From G020354785 sp964521285 (GTDB lineage Bacteria > Bacteroidota > Bacteroidia > Bacteroidales > UBA10428), in assembly GCA_964521285.1 (NCBI GenBank), contig CAZFQS010000009.1, positions 81,128 to 145,127 on the forward strand: a DNA stretch of 64,000 nt. The letters are read 5' to 3'. The notes under the pieces were generated by a model. The model saw only the letters and a list, made by a program, of their open reading frames with translations, was not told the DNA's origin and did not search any database. Shown here in pieces: positions 19,581-27,085 of the stretch (the stretch's first letter is position 1; every line of letters begins with the position of its first letter). The position numbers were made by a program, and so were the translations under genes.

Positions 19581-19622
19581 GTACCACAAGACCTACCCTA
19601 AACAGGGAAGGTCTTGTGGTAC
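19581..19622 (-). terminator. Long hairpin fused to the 3' end of tRNA-Phe
   Basis: Perfect 13-base arms GTACCACAAGACC (19581-19593) and GGTCTTGTGGTAC (19610-19622). After one A/A mismatch the stem continues with CCCT/AGGG around a 4-base loop. Its tRNA-side arm includes the last bases of the tRNA acceptor stem (19617-19622). On the minus strand it is followed about 20 bases later by GTTCGAAC and T7. It is probably a terminator or a processing signal for the tRNA transcript. Confidence 0.5.
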
Positions 19623-19689
19623 CACCTGGAATCGAACCAGGGACACCTGGATTTTCAGTCCAGTGCTCTACCATCTGAGCTATGGCACC
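19617..19689 (-). tRNA. tRNA-Phe (GAA)
   Basis: A 73-base cloverleaf on the minus strand. The acceptor stem GGTGCCA pairs with TGGTACC (one G-U); D arm TAGCTCAGATGGTAGAGC; anticodon stem-loop CTGGA-CTGAAAA-TCCAG with anticodon GAA (Phe); T arm CCTGG-TTCGATT-CCAGG; discriminator A. The CCA end is not encoded (CAA follows). It stands alone, with its own promoter upstream and a hairpin overlapping its 3' end. Confidence 0.95.
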
Positions 19690-19706
19690 ATAATATTAAG
19701 GCGCTG

Positions 19707-19741
19707 CAAAGCTAAAGAAAAAAATTATTTTAAGAAACAAA
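19707..19741 (-). promoter_or_regulatory. Promoter of tRNA-Phe
   Basis: On the minus strand, TAGCTTTG (19714-19707) is an exact TAnnTTTG -7 element, with TTTG at 19741-19738 as a -33 element (23-base spacer, slightly long). The start would fall roughly ten bases before the mature tRNA 5' end at 19689. Confidence 0.5.
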
Positions 19742-19788
19742 TTTATTAGCATTATTTATAAAAATCACTGTTAATTTTCTTTATTTTA

Positions 19789-19796
19789 TACTTTTG
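19789..19796 (+). promoter_or_regulatory. Candidate -7 element TACTTTTG for the M16 peptidase gene
   Basis: An exact TAnnTTTG match 17 bases before the ATG at 19813, giving a very short leader. A weak -33 candidate CTG lies at 19768-19770 with an 18-base spacer. Confidence 0.45.
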
Positions 19797-19812
19797 TAAG
19801 CCCATTCTTAAG

Positions 19813-21033
19813 ATGGATTATCAAACCCATATATTATCCAACGGAATACGTCTGATACACAAGCAGGTGAATAACCCTGTGGCATATTGCGGTATTATCA
19901 TCAGTACAGGTTCAAGGGATGAAAAGCCTGAAGAACATGGAATGGCACATTTAATAGAACATCTTTTATTTAAAGGAACAAAAAAAAGAAAAGCCTTTAA
20001 TATCCTTAGCAGGATGGAGGATGTTGGCGGCGAATTAAATGCTTATACTACCAAGGAAGATACTTGTGTTTATGCAACTTTTTTCAGTAATTATTATCCC
20101 AGGGCATTGGAACTTATGAGTGATATTGTCTTTAATTCTGATTTTCCCGAAAAGGAGATAGAAAAGGAAAAAGAGGTAATTATCGACGAAATAAATTCCT
20201 ATAAAGACACGCCTTCAGAAATGATTTTTGATGAATTTGATGAACTGGTATTCCCGGATAATCCTATTGGCAGAAACATTCTCGGAGAAAAAGAGAAGCT
20301 TAAATCATTCACCAGGAAAGATATTCTGCAATTTATAAAGAGTAATTACAATACTGATCAGATAGTTGTTTCGTCTGTAGGTAACATTACATTCAGCAAA
20401 TTAATAAAACAGTTTGATAAATATTTCGGGCATATTCCGGAAAAATCAAGCCCCGTAAAACTCATTCGCTATTCAGAATATTCGCCGGTATCCAGGGAGA
20501 ATAAAATTAACACATTTCAGTCTCATTGCATTATAGGCAATATAGCTTATAATATTAAAGATGAGAAGAGATTTGTTCTTAATCTGCTAAATAATGTATT
20601 GGGCGGACCCGGCCTTAATTCCCGTTTAAGTATGTCGCTTCGGGAGAAGAATGGCTTTGTGTACAATATTGATTCAACCTATACTCCTTACAGCGATACG
20701 GGAGTTATAAGTATTTATTTTGGCACAGATAAGGCCGATATTGAAATAAGCATAAAGACCGTGCTGAAGGAGCTTAAGAAACTAAAAACAAAGCCGCTGA
20801 CCGATTCACAGTTAATAAAGGCAAAAAGACAAATTCTCGGACAAATTGCAATATCACTTGAAAGCAATGAAAATCTTATGCTGTCAATGGGTAAGAGTTA
20901 TATGATATTCAATAAAGTTGATTCATTGGAAGAAATAAGCAGGAAGTACAATGTTATCAATGCAAAAGAATTGCAGGATGTGGCAAATGATCTTTTTAAC
21001 AAGGAAAAATTGTCGTATTTAGTTTATAAATAA
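19813..21033 (+). CDS. M16-family zinc peptidase (processing-peptidase-like)
   Basis: A 406-residue protein with the inverted zinc motif HxxEH in HGMAHLIEHLLFKGT (about residues 46-60), the downstream GGELNAYTTKEDTCVYATF block, and a second Glu ligand region in EIEKEKEVIIDEINSYKD (about 113-130). A second inactive M16 half follows (LNNVLGGPGLNSRLSMSLREK, GFVYNIDSTY). The length of about 400 is usual for the small M16B peptidases that work as dimers and cut short peptides or leaders. No signal peptide, so it is cytoplasmic. The O-methyltransferase gene follows by 18 bases. Confidence 0.88.
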   Translation: MDYQTHILSNGIRLIHKQVNNPVAYCGIIISTGSRDEKPEEHGMAHLIEHLLFKGTKKRKAFNILSRMEDVGGELNAYTTKEDTCVYATFFSNYYPRALELMSDIVFNSDFPEKEIEKEKEVIIDEINSYKDTPSEMIFDEFDELVFPDNPIGRNILGEKEKLKSFTRKDILQFIKSNYNTDQIVVSSVGNITFSKLIKQFDKYFGHIPEKSSPVKLIRYSEYSPVSRENKINTFQSHCIIGNIAYNIKDEKRFVLNLLNNVLGGPGLNSRLSMSLREKNGFVYNIDSTYTPYSDTGVISIYFGTDKADIEISIKTVLKELKKLKTKPLTDSQLIKAKRQILGQIAISLESNENLMLSMGKSYMIFNKVDSLEEISRKYNVINAKELQDVANDLFNKEKLSYLVYK

Positions 21034-21051
21034 TTGTTACTATTATTAATA

Positions 21052-21696
21052 ATGCTCAAGTTCGATCAGGAAATATTTGATTATATCCATAAGTACACAA
21101 CTCCGGAAGATAAAGTACTTCAAGAGCTTTACCGTGAAACACATGTAAAAGTATTGCATCCCTATATGCTGGCAGGTCATTTACAGGGCAAAATTCTGGA
21201 AATTTTAAGCAGAATGATTTGTCCTGATAATATTCTGGAAGTAGGGACTTACACCGGTTATTCGGCCATATGCCTGGCAAAAGGACTATCCAAAGGTGGA
21301 AAAGTCCATACTATTGAGCGTAATGATGAATTGAAGGATATATCACAAAAGTATTTTAAAAAGGCAGGTGTTGAAAATAAGATAATTCAATATACCGGAG
21401 ATGCCAGAGAAATAATACCCCGATTAGATTTTTTATTTGAACTGGTATACATTGATTCTGATAAAGACGAATATCTGCATATTTATAATCAGGTATTTGA
21501 TAAAGTACCTCCAGGGGGCTGCATACTTGCAGATAATGTATTATGGGAGGGGAAGGTTACTGAAAAGCATAAATCAGGCGATACAGAGACCAGGAGTATT
21601 ATAGAATTCAACGATTTCATTAAGAATGATGAAAGGGTTGAAAATGTTATACTGCCAATAAGGGATGGATTGATGATCATAAGGAAAATAAGTTGA
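21052..21696 (+). CDS. SAM-dependent O-methyltransferase (class I, COMT-type)
   Basis: About 214 residues from the ATG at 21052; an in-frame TTG at 21034 would add six hydrophobic residues and is unlikely. Motifs: ILEVGTYTGYSAICLA (SAM-binding motif I), VHTIERNDEL (motif II, acidic ribose ligand), YTGDAREIIPRL, and LVYIDSDKDEYLHIY followed by GGCILADNVLWEGKV, the metal-binding D/D/N pattern of caffeoyl-CoA-type O-methyltransferases. It methylates a small hydroxylated molecule; the substrate cannot be read. It is probably co-transcribed with the M16 peptidase. Confidence 0.88.
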   Translation: MLKFDQEIFDYIHKYTTPEDKVLQELYRETHVKVLHPYMLAGHLQGKILEILSRMICPDNILEVGTYTGYSAICLAKGLSKGGKVHTIERNDELKDISQKYFKKAGVENKIIQYTGDAREIIPRLDFLFELVYIDSDKDEYLHIYNQVFDKVPPGGCILADNVLWEGKVTEKHKSGDTETRSIIEFNDFIKNDERVENVILPIRDGLMIIRKIS

Positions 21697-21820
21697 TAAA
21701 AAAGAAATCTAAATAAATCATTAATTAATGAAATTAAGTATATTAATTCGTTTAAAGTCAGGTTAAACAATTTTCAGGCAGCATTGTTAATAAGATATAT
21801 AACATTCATATCGAAAAAGG

Positions 21821-22711
21821 ATGGCGACGTATACAATAAGGGATTTGGAAAAAATCTCAGGCATTAAAGCCCATACTATCAGGATATGGGAAAAGCGTTA
21901 TAACATTATTGCCCCGACTCGTACAGCCACAAATATCAGAAATTATTGCGACGGTGAATTAAGGAAATTATTAAATATTTCGCTGCTAAACCGAAACGGA
22001 CTGAAAATTTCAAAGCTAGCCAGATTATCAAATGAAGAAATAAATGAAAAAATTAACCAGCTGATTCAGAGATACAATGATGCTGAGAGTCTTATTGATA
22101 ATTTAACAATTGCAATGGTAGAGCTGGATCAGAGTAAAGTGGAAAAAATATTATCCAGGGCTATAATGCAATTAGGATTTGAAGAAACAATTATAAAAAT
22201 TCTGTATCCCTTTTTAGTTAAGATTGGAGTAATGTGGCAGACAGGAATAATTAATCCTGCACAGGAACATTTCATAACCAATCTTTTTCGTAAGAAACTC
22301 ATGGTTGCCATTGACGCATTAATTACCACAAATAATCCCAATTCAAAAAAATTTTTTTTATTTCTTCCGGAGAGTGAATACCATGAAATAGGATTATTGT
22401 TTTTTTATTACCTGGTAAAGAGGCGCGGACATCAGGTTATTTATTTAGGGCAATCGGTTCCGTTTAATGATTTAATTGAGACTAAAAAATTGAAACCTGC
22501 AAATTACCTGGTAACTGCATTTGTATCATATATAAGCGGGAAAGATATATTAAAGTATGCAAAAACATTATCTGAAAAATTTGCTGAACAGATAATTTAT
22601 TTATCCGGCAATCAAACCAGTAATATAAAAGATAAACTACCTGACAATATTAAGATTATATCGTCTCCCGGCGATTTCAGGGATGAACTTAATAAAATAG
22701 CTCCCTTTTAG
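21821..22711 (+). CDS. MerR-family regulator with cobalamin-binding domain (CarH/LitR-like)
   Basis: A 296-residue protein. N-terminal MerR helix-turn-helix (TYTIRDLEKISGIKAHTIRIWEKRYNII) at 1-75, a four-helix cap at about 90-180 with W-x9-EH (WQTGIINPAQEH), the adenosyl-pocket motif known from the B12 photoreceptor CarH, and a Rossmann-type B12 domain from about 180 with E-x-H-x-x-G (EYHEIG) where the family has DxHxxG; the axial His is kept. YLGQSVPF and YLSGNQ fit the later B12 strands. It probably represses DNA in a light- or B12-dependent manner. No carotenoid genes lie beside it, so its target is unknown. Confidence 0.85.
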   Translation: MATYTIRDLEKISGIKAHTIRIWEKRYNIIAPTRTATNIRNYCDGELRKLLNISLLNRNGLKISKLARLSNEEINEKINQLIQRYNDAESLIDNLTIAMVELDQSKVEKILSRAIMQLGFEETIIKILYPFLVKIGVMWQTGIINPAQEHFITNLFRKKLMVAIDALITTNNPNSKKFFLFLPESEYHEIGLLFFYYLVKRRGHQVIYLGQSVPFNDLIETKKLKPANYLVTAFVSYISGKDILKYAKTLSEKFAEQIIYLSGNQTSNIKDKLPDNIKIISSPGDFRDELNKIAPF

Positions 22712-22728
22712 TACTCCCAAATAAAAAA

Positions 22729-22828
22729 GGGTAAGCTACTTATATCGCACCGCTTCAACCGCCTACCCTTGCTTCCTTCCGGATCTGGGGGGGTTCAGCA
22801 GGAGCTGGCCGTATAAGACTTACCCCGG
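22729..22828 (-). ncRNA. ffs: Signal recognition particle RNA (small bacterial type, 4.5S)
   Basis: On the minus strand this reads GGGGTAAGTCTTATACGGCC... with the SRP core ATCCGGAAGGAAGCA, containing the GGAA tetraloop and the asymmetric loop bound by Ffh. The 5' GGGGTAAG pairs with the 3' CTTACCC, closing a rod of about 100 bases. T6 follows at 22728-22723 as terminator. The RNA scaffolds Ffh for co-translational membrane targeting. Its terminator lies 12 bases from the convergent MerR gene stop. Ends are estimated from pairing, good to a few bases. Confidence 0.92.
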
Positions 22829-22830
22829 TA

Positions 22831-22862
22831 CAAAACTATTAACTTTTATCTTATCCTGCAAA
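22831..22862 (-). promoter_or_regulatory. Promoter of the SRP RNA
   Basis: On the minus strand, TTTG (22862-22859), a 20-base spacer, and TAGTTTTG (22838-22831): both elements match the Bacteroidetes consensus (-33 TTTG, -7 TAnnTTTG). Transcription would start within the first bases of the folded RNA. Confidence 0.65.
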
Positions 22863-22901
22863 ATAAAAAATCGGATGTTAATATTTTTAGCGTAAAAAAT
22901 A

Positions 22902-22909
22902 TATATTTG
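22902..22909 (+). promoter_or_regulatory. Candidate -7 element TATATTTG for the DUF4199 gene
   Basis: Exact TAnnTTTG match 24 bases before the ATG at 22934; no clear -33 element seen. It is divergent from the SRP RNA promoter some 40 bases away. Confidence 0.4.
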
Positions 22910-22933
22910 TTTAAATAACATAAACTTTTTACT

Positions 22934-23461
22934 ATGGAAGAAAATAAAAATGACATTCTGAAACATTCTGCGACCTATGGAGCAATCATAGGTTTTGCGT
23001 TAATAATCTATGCTATTTTACTTTATATTACAGATTTATCACTCTCAAGAGGACTTGGTTATGTGAGTTATATAATAATTATTGTAGGATTATATTTAGG
23101 TATTAAGAAATTCAGAGAAAATGAACCTTCAGGTGCTATTAAATATAGCAAGGCTCTTGGTGTAGGTGTACTGATTTGCGTATTCCTGGGTTTTATAGGT
23201 GCCGTTTTTACTTATTTACAGTTCAGGTATATCGATCCCGATATGATAAGTAAAGTTCTTGAAATGAGTGAAGAAAAACTACTTGAAAGAGGGTTATCTG
23301 AAGATATGATTGAAATGCAGTCTCAATTTATGAGGAATTTTATGACACCAGGCATGATGGCTCTGTCATCTTTTATTTCATATATATTTATGGGAACGGT
23401 ATTTTCCCTGATAATAGCCGCGATTCTTAAGAAAGAGCCCAATCCTGTGGAAAGTCAATAA
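22934..23461 (+). CDS. DUF4199-family integral membrane protein
   Basis: A 175-residue membrane protein with four hydrophobic segments (about 14-32, 40-57, 77-99 and 142-165) and the pattern of DUF4199: HSATYGAIIGFALIIYAILL at the start, GIKKFRENEPSGAIKYSKALG between helices 2 and 3, and an acidic loop with ERGLSEDMIEMQSQFMRNF before the last helix. Function is unknown. In Bacteroidetes this family is often encoded just before a dolichol-phosphate-mannose-synthase-like glycosyltransferase, as here with a gap of 30 bases, so a role with that enzyme at the inner membrane is possible. Confidence 0.85.
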   Translation: MEENKNDILKHSATYGAIIGFALIIYAILLYITDLSLSRGLGYVSYIIIIVGLYLGIKKFRENEPSGAIKYSKALGVGVLICVFLGFIGAVFTYLQFRYIDPDMISKVLEMSEEKLLERGLSEDMIEMQSQFMRNFMTPGMMALSSFISYIFMGTVFSLIIAAILKKEPNPVESQ

Positions 23462-23491
23462 TGACATAATTTAATAAGACAGAAATAATTA

Positions 23492-24439
23492 ATGGATATT
23501 TCAGTAGTAATACCATTATTTAACGAATCTGAGTCAATACTTGAGCTGGTTGATGGTATTGATAAGGTGATGAGGAATAGTAGTTACACTTATGAAATAG
23601 TCATGATTGATGACGGCAGTGATGACGGATCATGGGAATTAATTGAAGACAGGGCAAAAAAGAACCCGTCTGTCAGAGGTATAAAGTTCAGACGCAATTA
23701 TGGTAAAGCGGCTGCATTGCATTGCGGATTTAAGGCAGCTGAGGGAGATGTTGTGATTACAATGGATGCAGATTTGCAGGATAATCCTGAAGAGATTCCT
23801 GATTTATATAAGATGATAAGGGAAGATGATTATGACCTTGTTTCAGGCTGGAAGAAAAAAAGATTTGATCCTTTTTCTAAAAAACTGCCCAGCAAATTTT
23901 TTAACTGGACTGCCAGAAAAGTTACGGGAATCAAACTTCACGATTTTAATTGCGGACTTAAGGCCTATAAGCGTAATGTGGTTAAAAGCATAGAAGTTTA
24001 TGGCGAGATGCACAGATATATTCCCGTTATTGTAAAAAAAGCAGGATTCAGCAGAATAGGAGAAAAGGTTGTACAGCACAGGAAGAGAAAATATGGAGCA
24101 ACAAAATACGGAGTCGAACGGTATATGCATGGATTCCTTGCACTTATAACATTATCTTTTATCTCAAGATTTGGTAAAAAGCCTATGCATCTCTTCGGAA
24201 CCCTGGGAACATTAATGTTTCTCATAGGTTTTATTATTGCGATATACCTTGGAGCTGACAAACTTACTTCTGTTTATAAACATATTAAAGCGCCTTTGGT
24301 AACAAGCAGTCCCTACTTTTATATTGCACTAGCAGCAATGATAATCGGTACACAGCTTTTTCTGGCCGGATTCCTCGGGGAGCTGGTTTCCAGGACTTCA
24401 GCAGACAGAAATGCTTACCAGATAGAACAGAAAATTTGA
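23492..24439 (+). CDS. Family 2 glycosyltransferase with two C-terminal membrane helices (GtrB/DPMS-like)
   Basis: A 315-residue enzyme. GT-A domain: DISVVIPLFNESESI at the N-terminus, IDDGSDDGSW, FRRNYGKAAALHCGF, the DxD-like metal site MDADLQDNPEE (about residues 91-101), and HDFNCGLKAYKR. Two membrane helices follow at about 235-255 and 272-300, ending FLAGFLGELVSR. This is the layout of polyprenyl-phosphate glycosyltransferases that load a sugar onto undecaprenyl phosphate at the inner membrane. It is 30 bases after DUF4199 and 41 before another glycosyltransferase. The sugar is not known. Confidence 0.9.
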   Translation: MDISVVIPLFNESESILELVDGIDKVMRNSSYTYEIVMIDDGSDDGSWELIEDRAKKNPSVRGIKFRRNYGKAAALHCGFKAAEGDVVITMDADLQDNPEEIPDLYKMIREDDYDLVSGWKKKRFDPFSKKLPSKFFNWTARKVTGIKLHDFNCGLKAYKRNVVKSIEVYGEMHRYIPVIVKKAGFSRIGEKVVQHRKRKYGATKYGVERYMHGFLALITLSFISRFGKKPMHLFGTLGTLMFLIGFIIAIYLGADKLTSVYKHIKAPLVTSSPYFYIALAAMIIGTQLFLAGFLGELVSRTSADRNAYQIEQKI

Positions 24440-24479
24440 TTCTGCTCTGTATTAATTTGATTTTTAAGAGATATCAACC

Positions 24480-25481
24480 GTGAGATTTTCAGTAGTTGTA
24501 CCTGCATTTGGCCGTCCTGAAGAGGTAAAGGAATTATTATCCGGCTTTATAGCCCAGGATTATAAAGACTATGAGATAATCATTGTGGATGGGAGTCCCG
24601 ATACACGCCTTGAAAAAGTAATTGGAGAATTTAAGGAAAAAATTAATATCAGGTATTTTTATGAAAAGGGATTAGGTATTAGCGATTCCAGGAATCTTGG
24701 GGCAGACAAATCAAAGGGCGAATACCTGATATTTATGGATTCTGATTGTATTGTTTCTTCTGATTATTTTAACAACGTAAATAAATTCCTGTCAGCAAAC
24801 AAAGTGGAAGGGTTTACCGGTCCGGATAAGGCACATTCTTCTTTTTCAAGAGTGCAGAAAGCAATAAATTATGCAATGACATCACATTTTACTACAGGCG
24901 GCATAAGAGGACAAAAGATACATATAGGAAAGATTCATCTCAGGGGATTTAATATGGGTATTTTAAAGGAAGCATTTATTAAAATAGGAGGATTCAGTGG
25001 ATTAAAAGTAGGTGAAGATATTGATATCAGTATGAGATTTCAGAATGCCGGCTATAAGGCAGCACTTATTTCTAATGCTTATGTATATCATAAAAGAAAA
25101 GCAAATTTTTTGAAATTTTTCATACAATTATTTCTGCATGGCAAGGCCAGAATAGATTTATTTAAAAGACACAGAAAATCTTTTAAACCGCTTTACTTCC
25201 TGCCATCACTATTTATTATTTATTTACTGGCAGGGATTTCAACAATATTTTATTGTAATTTTTGTTTTGCTGTTTTTCTGATGACTATCTTATTTTATGC
25301 ACTACTGTTATTTACTGATGCTTCAATAAGGAATAAAAACCCTGGTATTGGCTTACTTAGTGTATATAGCTCAATAATTATGCTAATTGCTTACGGAGCA
25401 GGATTTATATATAATTTTATTAAGAGAATAATATTCAAAAGTCAAAAGGAGAGTATAAGGCCATTAATAATTAAGGAATGA
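24480..25481 (+). CDS. Family 2 glycosyltransferase, membrane-associated
   Basis: A 333-residue GT2. The start is a GTG at 24480 because the family's first strand RFSVVVPAFGRPEEV begins right there and no nearby in-frame ATG exists. Motifs: IIVDGSPD, the metal site FMDSDCIV (about 92-99), LRGFNMGILKEAF, and the base region VGEDIDISMRF (about 178-188). Hydrophobic segments in the last 100 residues (about 240-285 and 300-325) suggest membrane anchoring. It probably adds a sugar to a surface glycan, perhaps using the lipid-linked donor made by its neighbour. Convergent with gmhA, 13 bases away. Confidence 0.85.
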   Translation: MRFSVVVPAFGRPEEVKELLSGFIAQDYKDYEIIIVDGSPDTRLEKVIGEFKEKINIRYFYEKGLGISDSRNLGADKSKGEYLIFMDSDCIVSSDYFNNVNKFLSANKVEGFTGPDKAHSSFSRVQKAINYAMTSHFTTGGIRGQKIHIGKIHLRGFNMGILKEAFIKIGGFSGLKVGEDIDISMRFQNAGYKAALISNAYVYHKRKANFLKFFIQLFLHGKARIDLFKRHRKSFKPLYFLPSLFIIYLLAGISTIFYCNFCFAVFLMTILFYALLLFTDASIRNKNPGIGLLSVYSSIIMLIAYGAGFIYNFIKRIIFKSQKESIRPLIIKE

Positions 25482-25494
25482 GCAGCATAAACAA

Positions 25495-26109
25495 TCATTC
25501 AACCCTCTTATCATAATTAAATCCCATAGAATATTTGTCACCCTTCATTTTATTATTTATAAGCTGTTTTATTGCATGAAATATAATGATATGTATATCT
25601 TCGGTAATTTCCATATCGTTAACAGGAGCATAGATCAGTATGTCTGCTACTTCCTTAAGTTTTCCTCCCTTAAACCCGCAAAATCCAACAATTGTAGAGC
25701 CCAGTTCTTTAGCATAACTTAGGGCTTTTATAACATTGACCGAGTTTCCGCTGCCTGATAAACCCACGACAATATCATCTTTCTTAAGATAAGTTTTTAA
25801 TTGCTCATAAAAGACTTCATCATATGTCAGATCATTTGAAATTGCTGTTATAGCTGGTATATTATCGTTCAGGCATACTATTCTGAATCTTTTTTCAAGT
25901 CCAAAGGAGACACCTTTCATAAAATCTCCTGCTACATGCGATGCAGTTGCAGCACTTCCTCCATTACCAAAAATATAAACAGTATTACCACTGTCATAAC
26001 ATTTGTAAATCCTGTCTATGAATTTATTGACAGGTTCAATGTCAATCTTTTCTAGTGTTTCAGTTACTTTATCAAAGTAATTGCCGAAATGTTCATTATA
26101 GCTGTTCAT
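25495..26109 (-). CDS. gmhA: Sedoheptulose-7-phosphate isomerase (phosphoheptose isomerase)
   Basis: About 204 residues from the ATG at 26109; a TTG at 26115 would add two residues. SIS fold with VYIFGNGGSAATASHVAGDF (phosphate binding, about 46-65), LSGSGNSVNVIKAL (about 118-131) and the C-terminal Glu/His region TEDIHIIIFHAI. It converts sedoheptulose 7-phosphate into D-glycero-D-manno-heptose 7-phosphate, the first step of heptose synthesis. The gene overlaps the hddA stop by 14 bases, which points to translational coupling. It is the last gene of the minus-strand heptose run. Confidence 0.9.
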   Translation of the reverse strand: MNSYNEHFGNYFDKVTETLEKIDIEPVNKFIDRIYKCYDSGNTVYIFGNGGSAATASHVAGDFMKGVSFGLEKRFRIVCLNDNIPAITAISNDLTYDEVFYEQLKTYLKKDDIVVGLSGSGNSVNVIKALSYAKELGSTIVGFCGFKGGKLKEVADILIYAPVNDMEITEDIHIIIFHAIKQLINNKMKGDKYSMGFNYDKRVE

Positions 26110-27085
26110 CAGCAAAGTATATTAGTTTAGAACCGTCCTGTTCAAATTTAAATTCAAAGTCGCTAAGTGGTTTTAAAGAATCCCTGAGTTTTTGTTGTTT
26201 ATGTTTTTCACAATAAAACAGAAAAAATCCGCCTCCTCCCGCCCCCAGCAGTTTACCGCCTTCAGCACCATTCTTCAAGCCTGTACTGTAAATGTCCTCT
26301 ATATCTTTATTACTGATTTGTGAAGCCAGTTTTTGTTTAAGAATCCAGTTTTCGTGTAATAGTTTACCAAAATCATTAATCCTCTCTTTATAAAGGCTGT
26401 CCCGTAGCTCAGGAACAAGCTTTACCATTGATTTCAGTATATTGAATTTGTCTTCTCTGGTAGCATTCTGTTTTTGCTCAGACAATATTACTGAGGCATC
26501 ACGTTGATTTCCTACAAAGAACATGATTAAGTTTTCCTGCAACTTCTTAAATATCTCATTTTTAATATAAAGGGGTTCAATGCGCACACTACCATCTTTA
26601 TTGAAATAGATAATATTCAATCCGCCGAAGGCTGCTGCATATTGATCCTGTTTTCCAATAGGCTCCTTTAAAATATCAATTTCAATTTCGCAGGCTTTTT
26701 CAGCAAGTTCTGCGGCCGAGATATACTGTCTTTTAATAGCGTTTAAGTTATGCAACAGACCGACAGTGAACGAGGAAGATGATCCCATGCCTGTACCTGC
26801 AGGTATATCTGCTATTGAGCTTATTTCTATCCCTCCTTTTATTCCGGCCTTTTTTAAAGCTTCTTTCAGTATTGGGTGTCTGAGATCATTTACGTTGTTT
26901 ACAGTCTCTGTTTTTGAATATTTTACCCTTACCTGGTCCTTGAAAAAGAATTTATGTGAAGATATATACATATATTTATCAATGGAAGTACTGAGTACTG
27001 CACCCTGATGCCTGGAATAGAAAGTCTCCATGTCCGAACCTCCGCCAACAAAACTTATTCTGAAAGGAGTCCTTGTGATTATCAT
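26096..27085 (-). CDS. hddA: D-glycero-alpha-D-manno-heptose-7-phosphate kinase (GHMP family)
   Basis: A 329-residue GHMP kinase. N-terminal ITRTPFRISFVGGGSDM (substrate side), ATP loop PAGTGMGSSSSFTVGLL (about 97-113), and motif 3 GAEGGKLLGAGGGGFFLFY near residue 280. This arrangement is that of HddA, which phosphorylates C1 of D-glycero-D-manno-heptose 7-phosphate on the GDP-heptose route, as opposed to the HldE route (ribokinase fold). It overlaps the preceding fusion gene by 4 bases (ATGA) and the gmhA gene by 14. Confidence 0.88.
   Translation of the reverse strand: MIITRTPFRISFVGGGSDMETFYSRHQGAVLSTSIDKYMYISSHKFFFKDQVRVKYSKTETVNNVNDLRHPILKEALKKAGIKGGIEISSIADIPAGTGMGSSSSFTVGLLHNLNAIKRQYISAAELAEKACEIEIDILKEPIGKQDQYAAAFGGLNIIYFNKDGSVRIEPLYIKNEIFKKLQENLIMFFVGNQRDASVILSEQKQNATREDKFNILKSMVKLVPELRDSLYKERINDFGKLLHENWILKQKLASQISNKDIEDIYSTGLKNGAEGGKLLGAGGGGFFLFYCEKHKQQKLRDSLKPLSDFEFKFEQDGSKLIYFADEQL

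Noticed and set aside
19423..19674. An 83-residue minus-strand frame through the tRNA
   Set aside because: Its first part is translated tRNA-Phe and the adjoining hairpin; no protein features.
25482..25494. Terminator between the convergent glycosyltransferase and gmhA genes
   Set aside because: The 13-base gap holds no hairpin or U tract.
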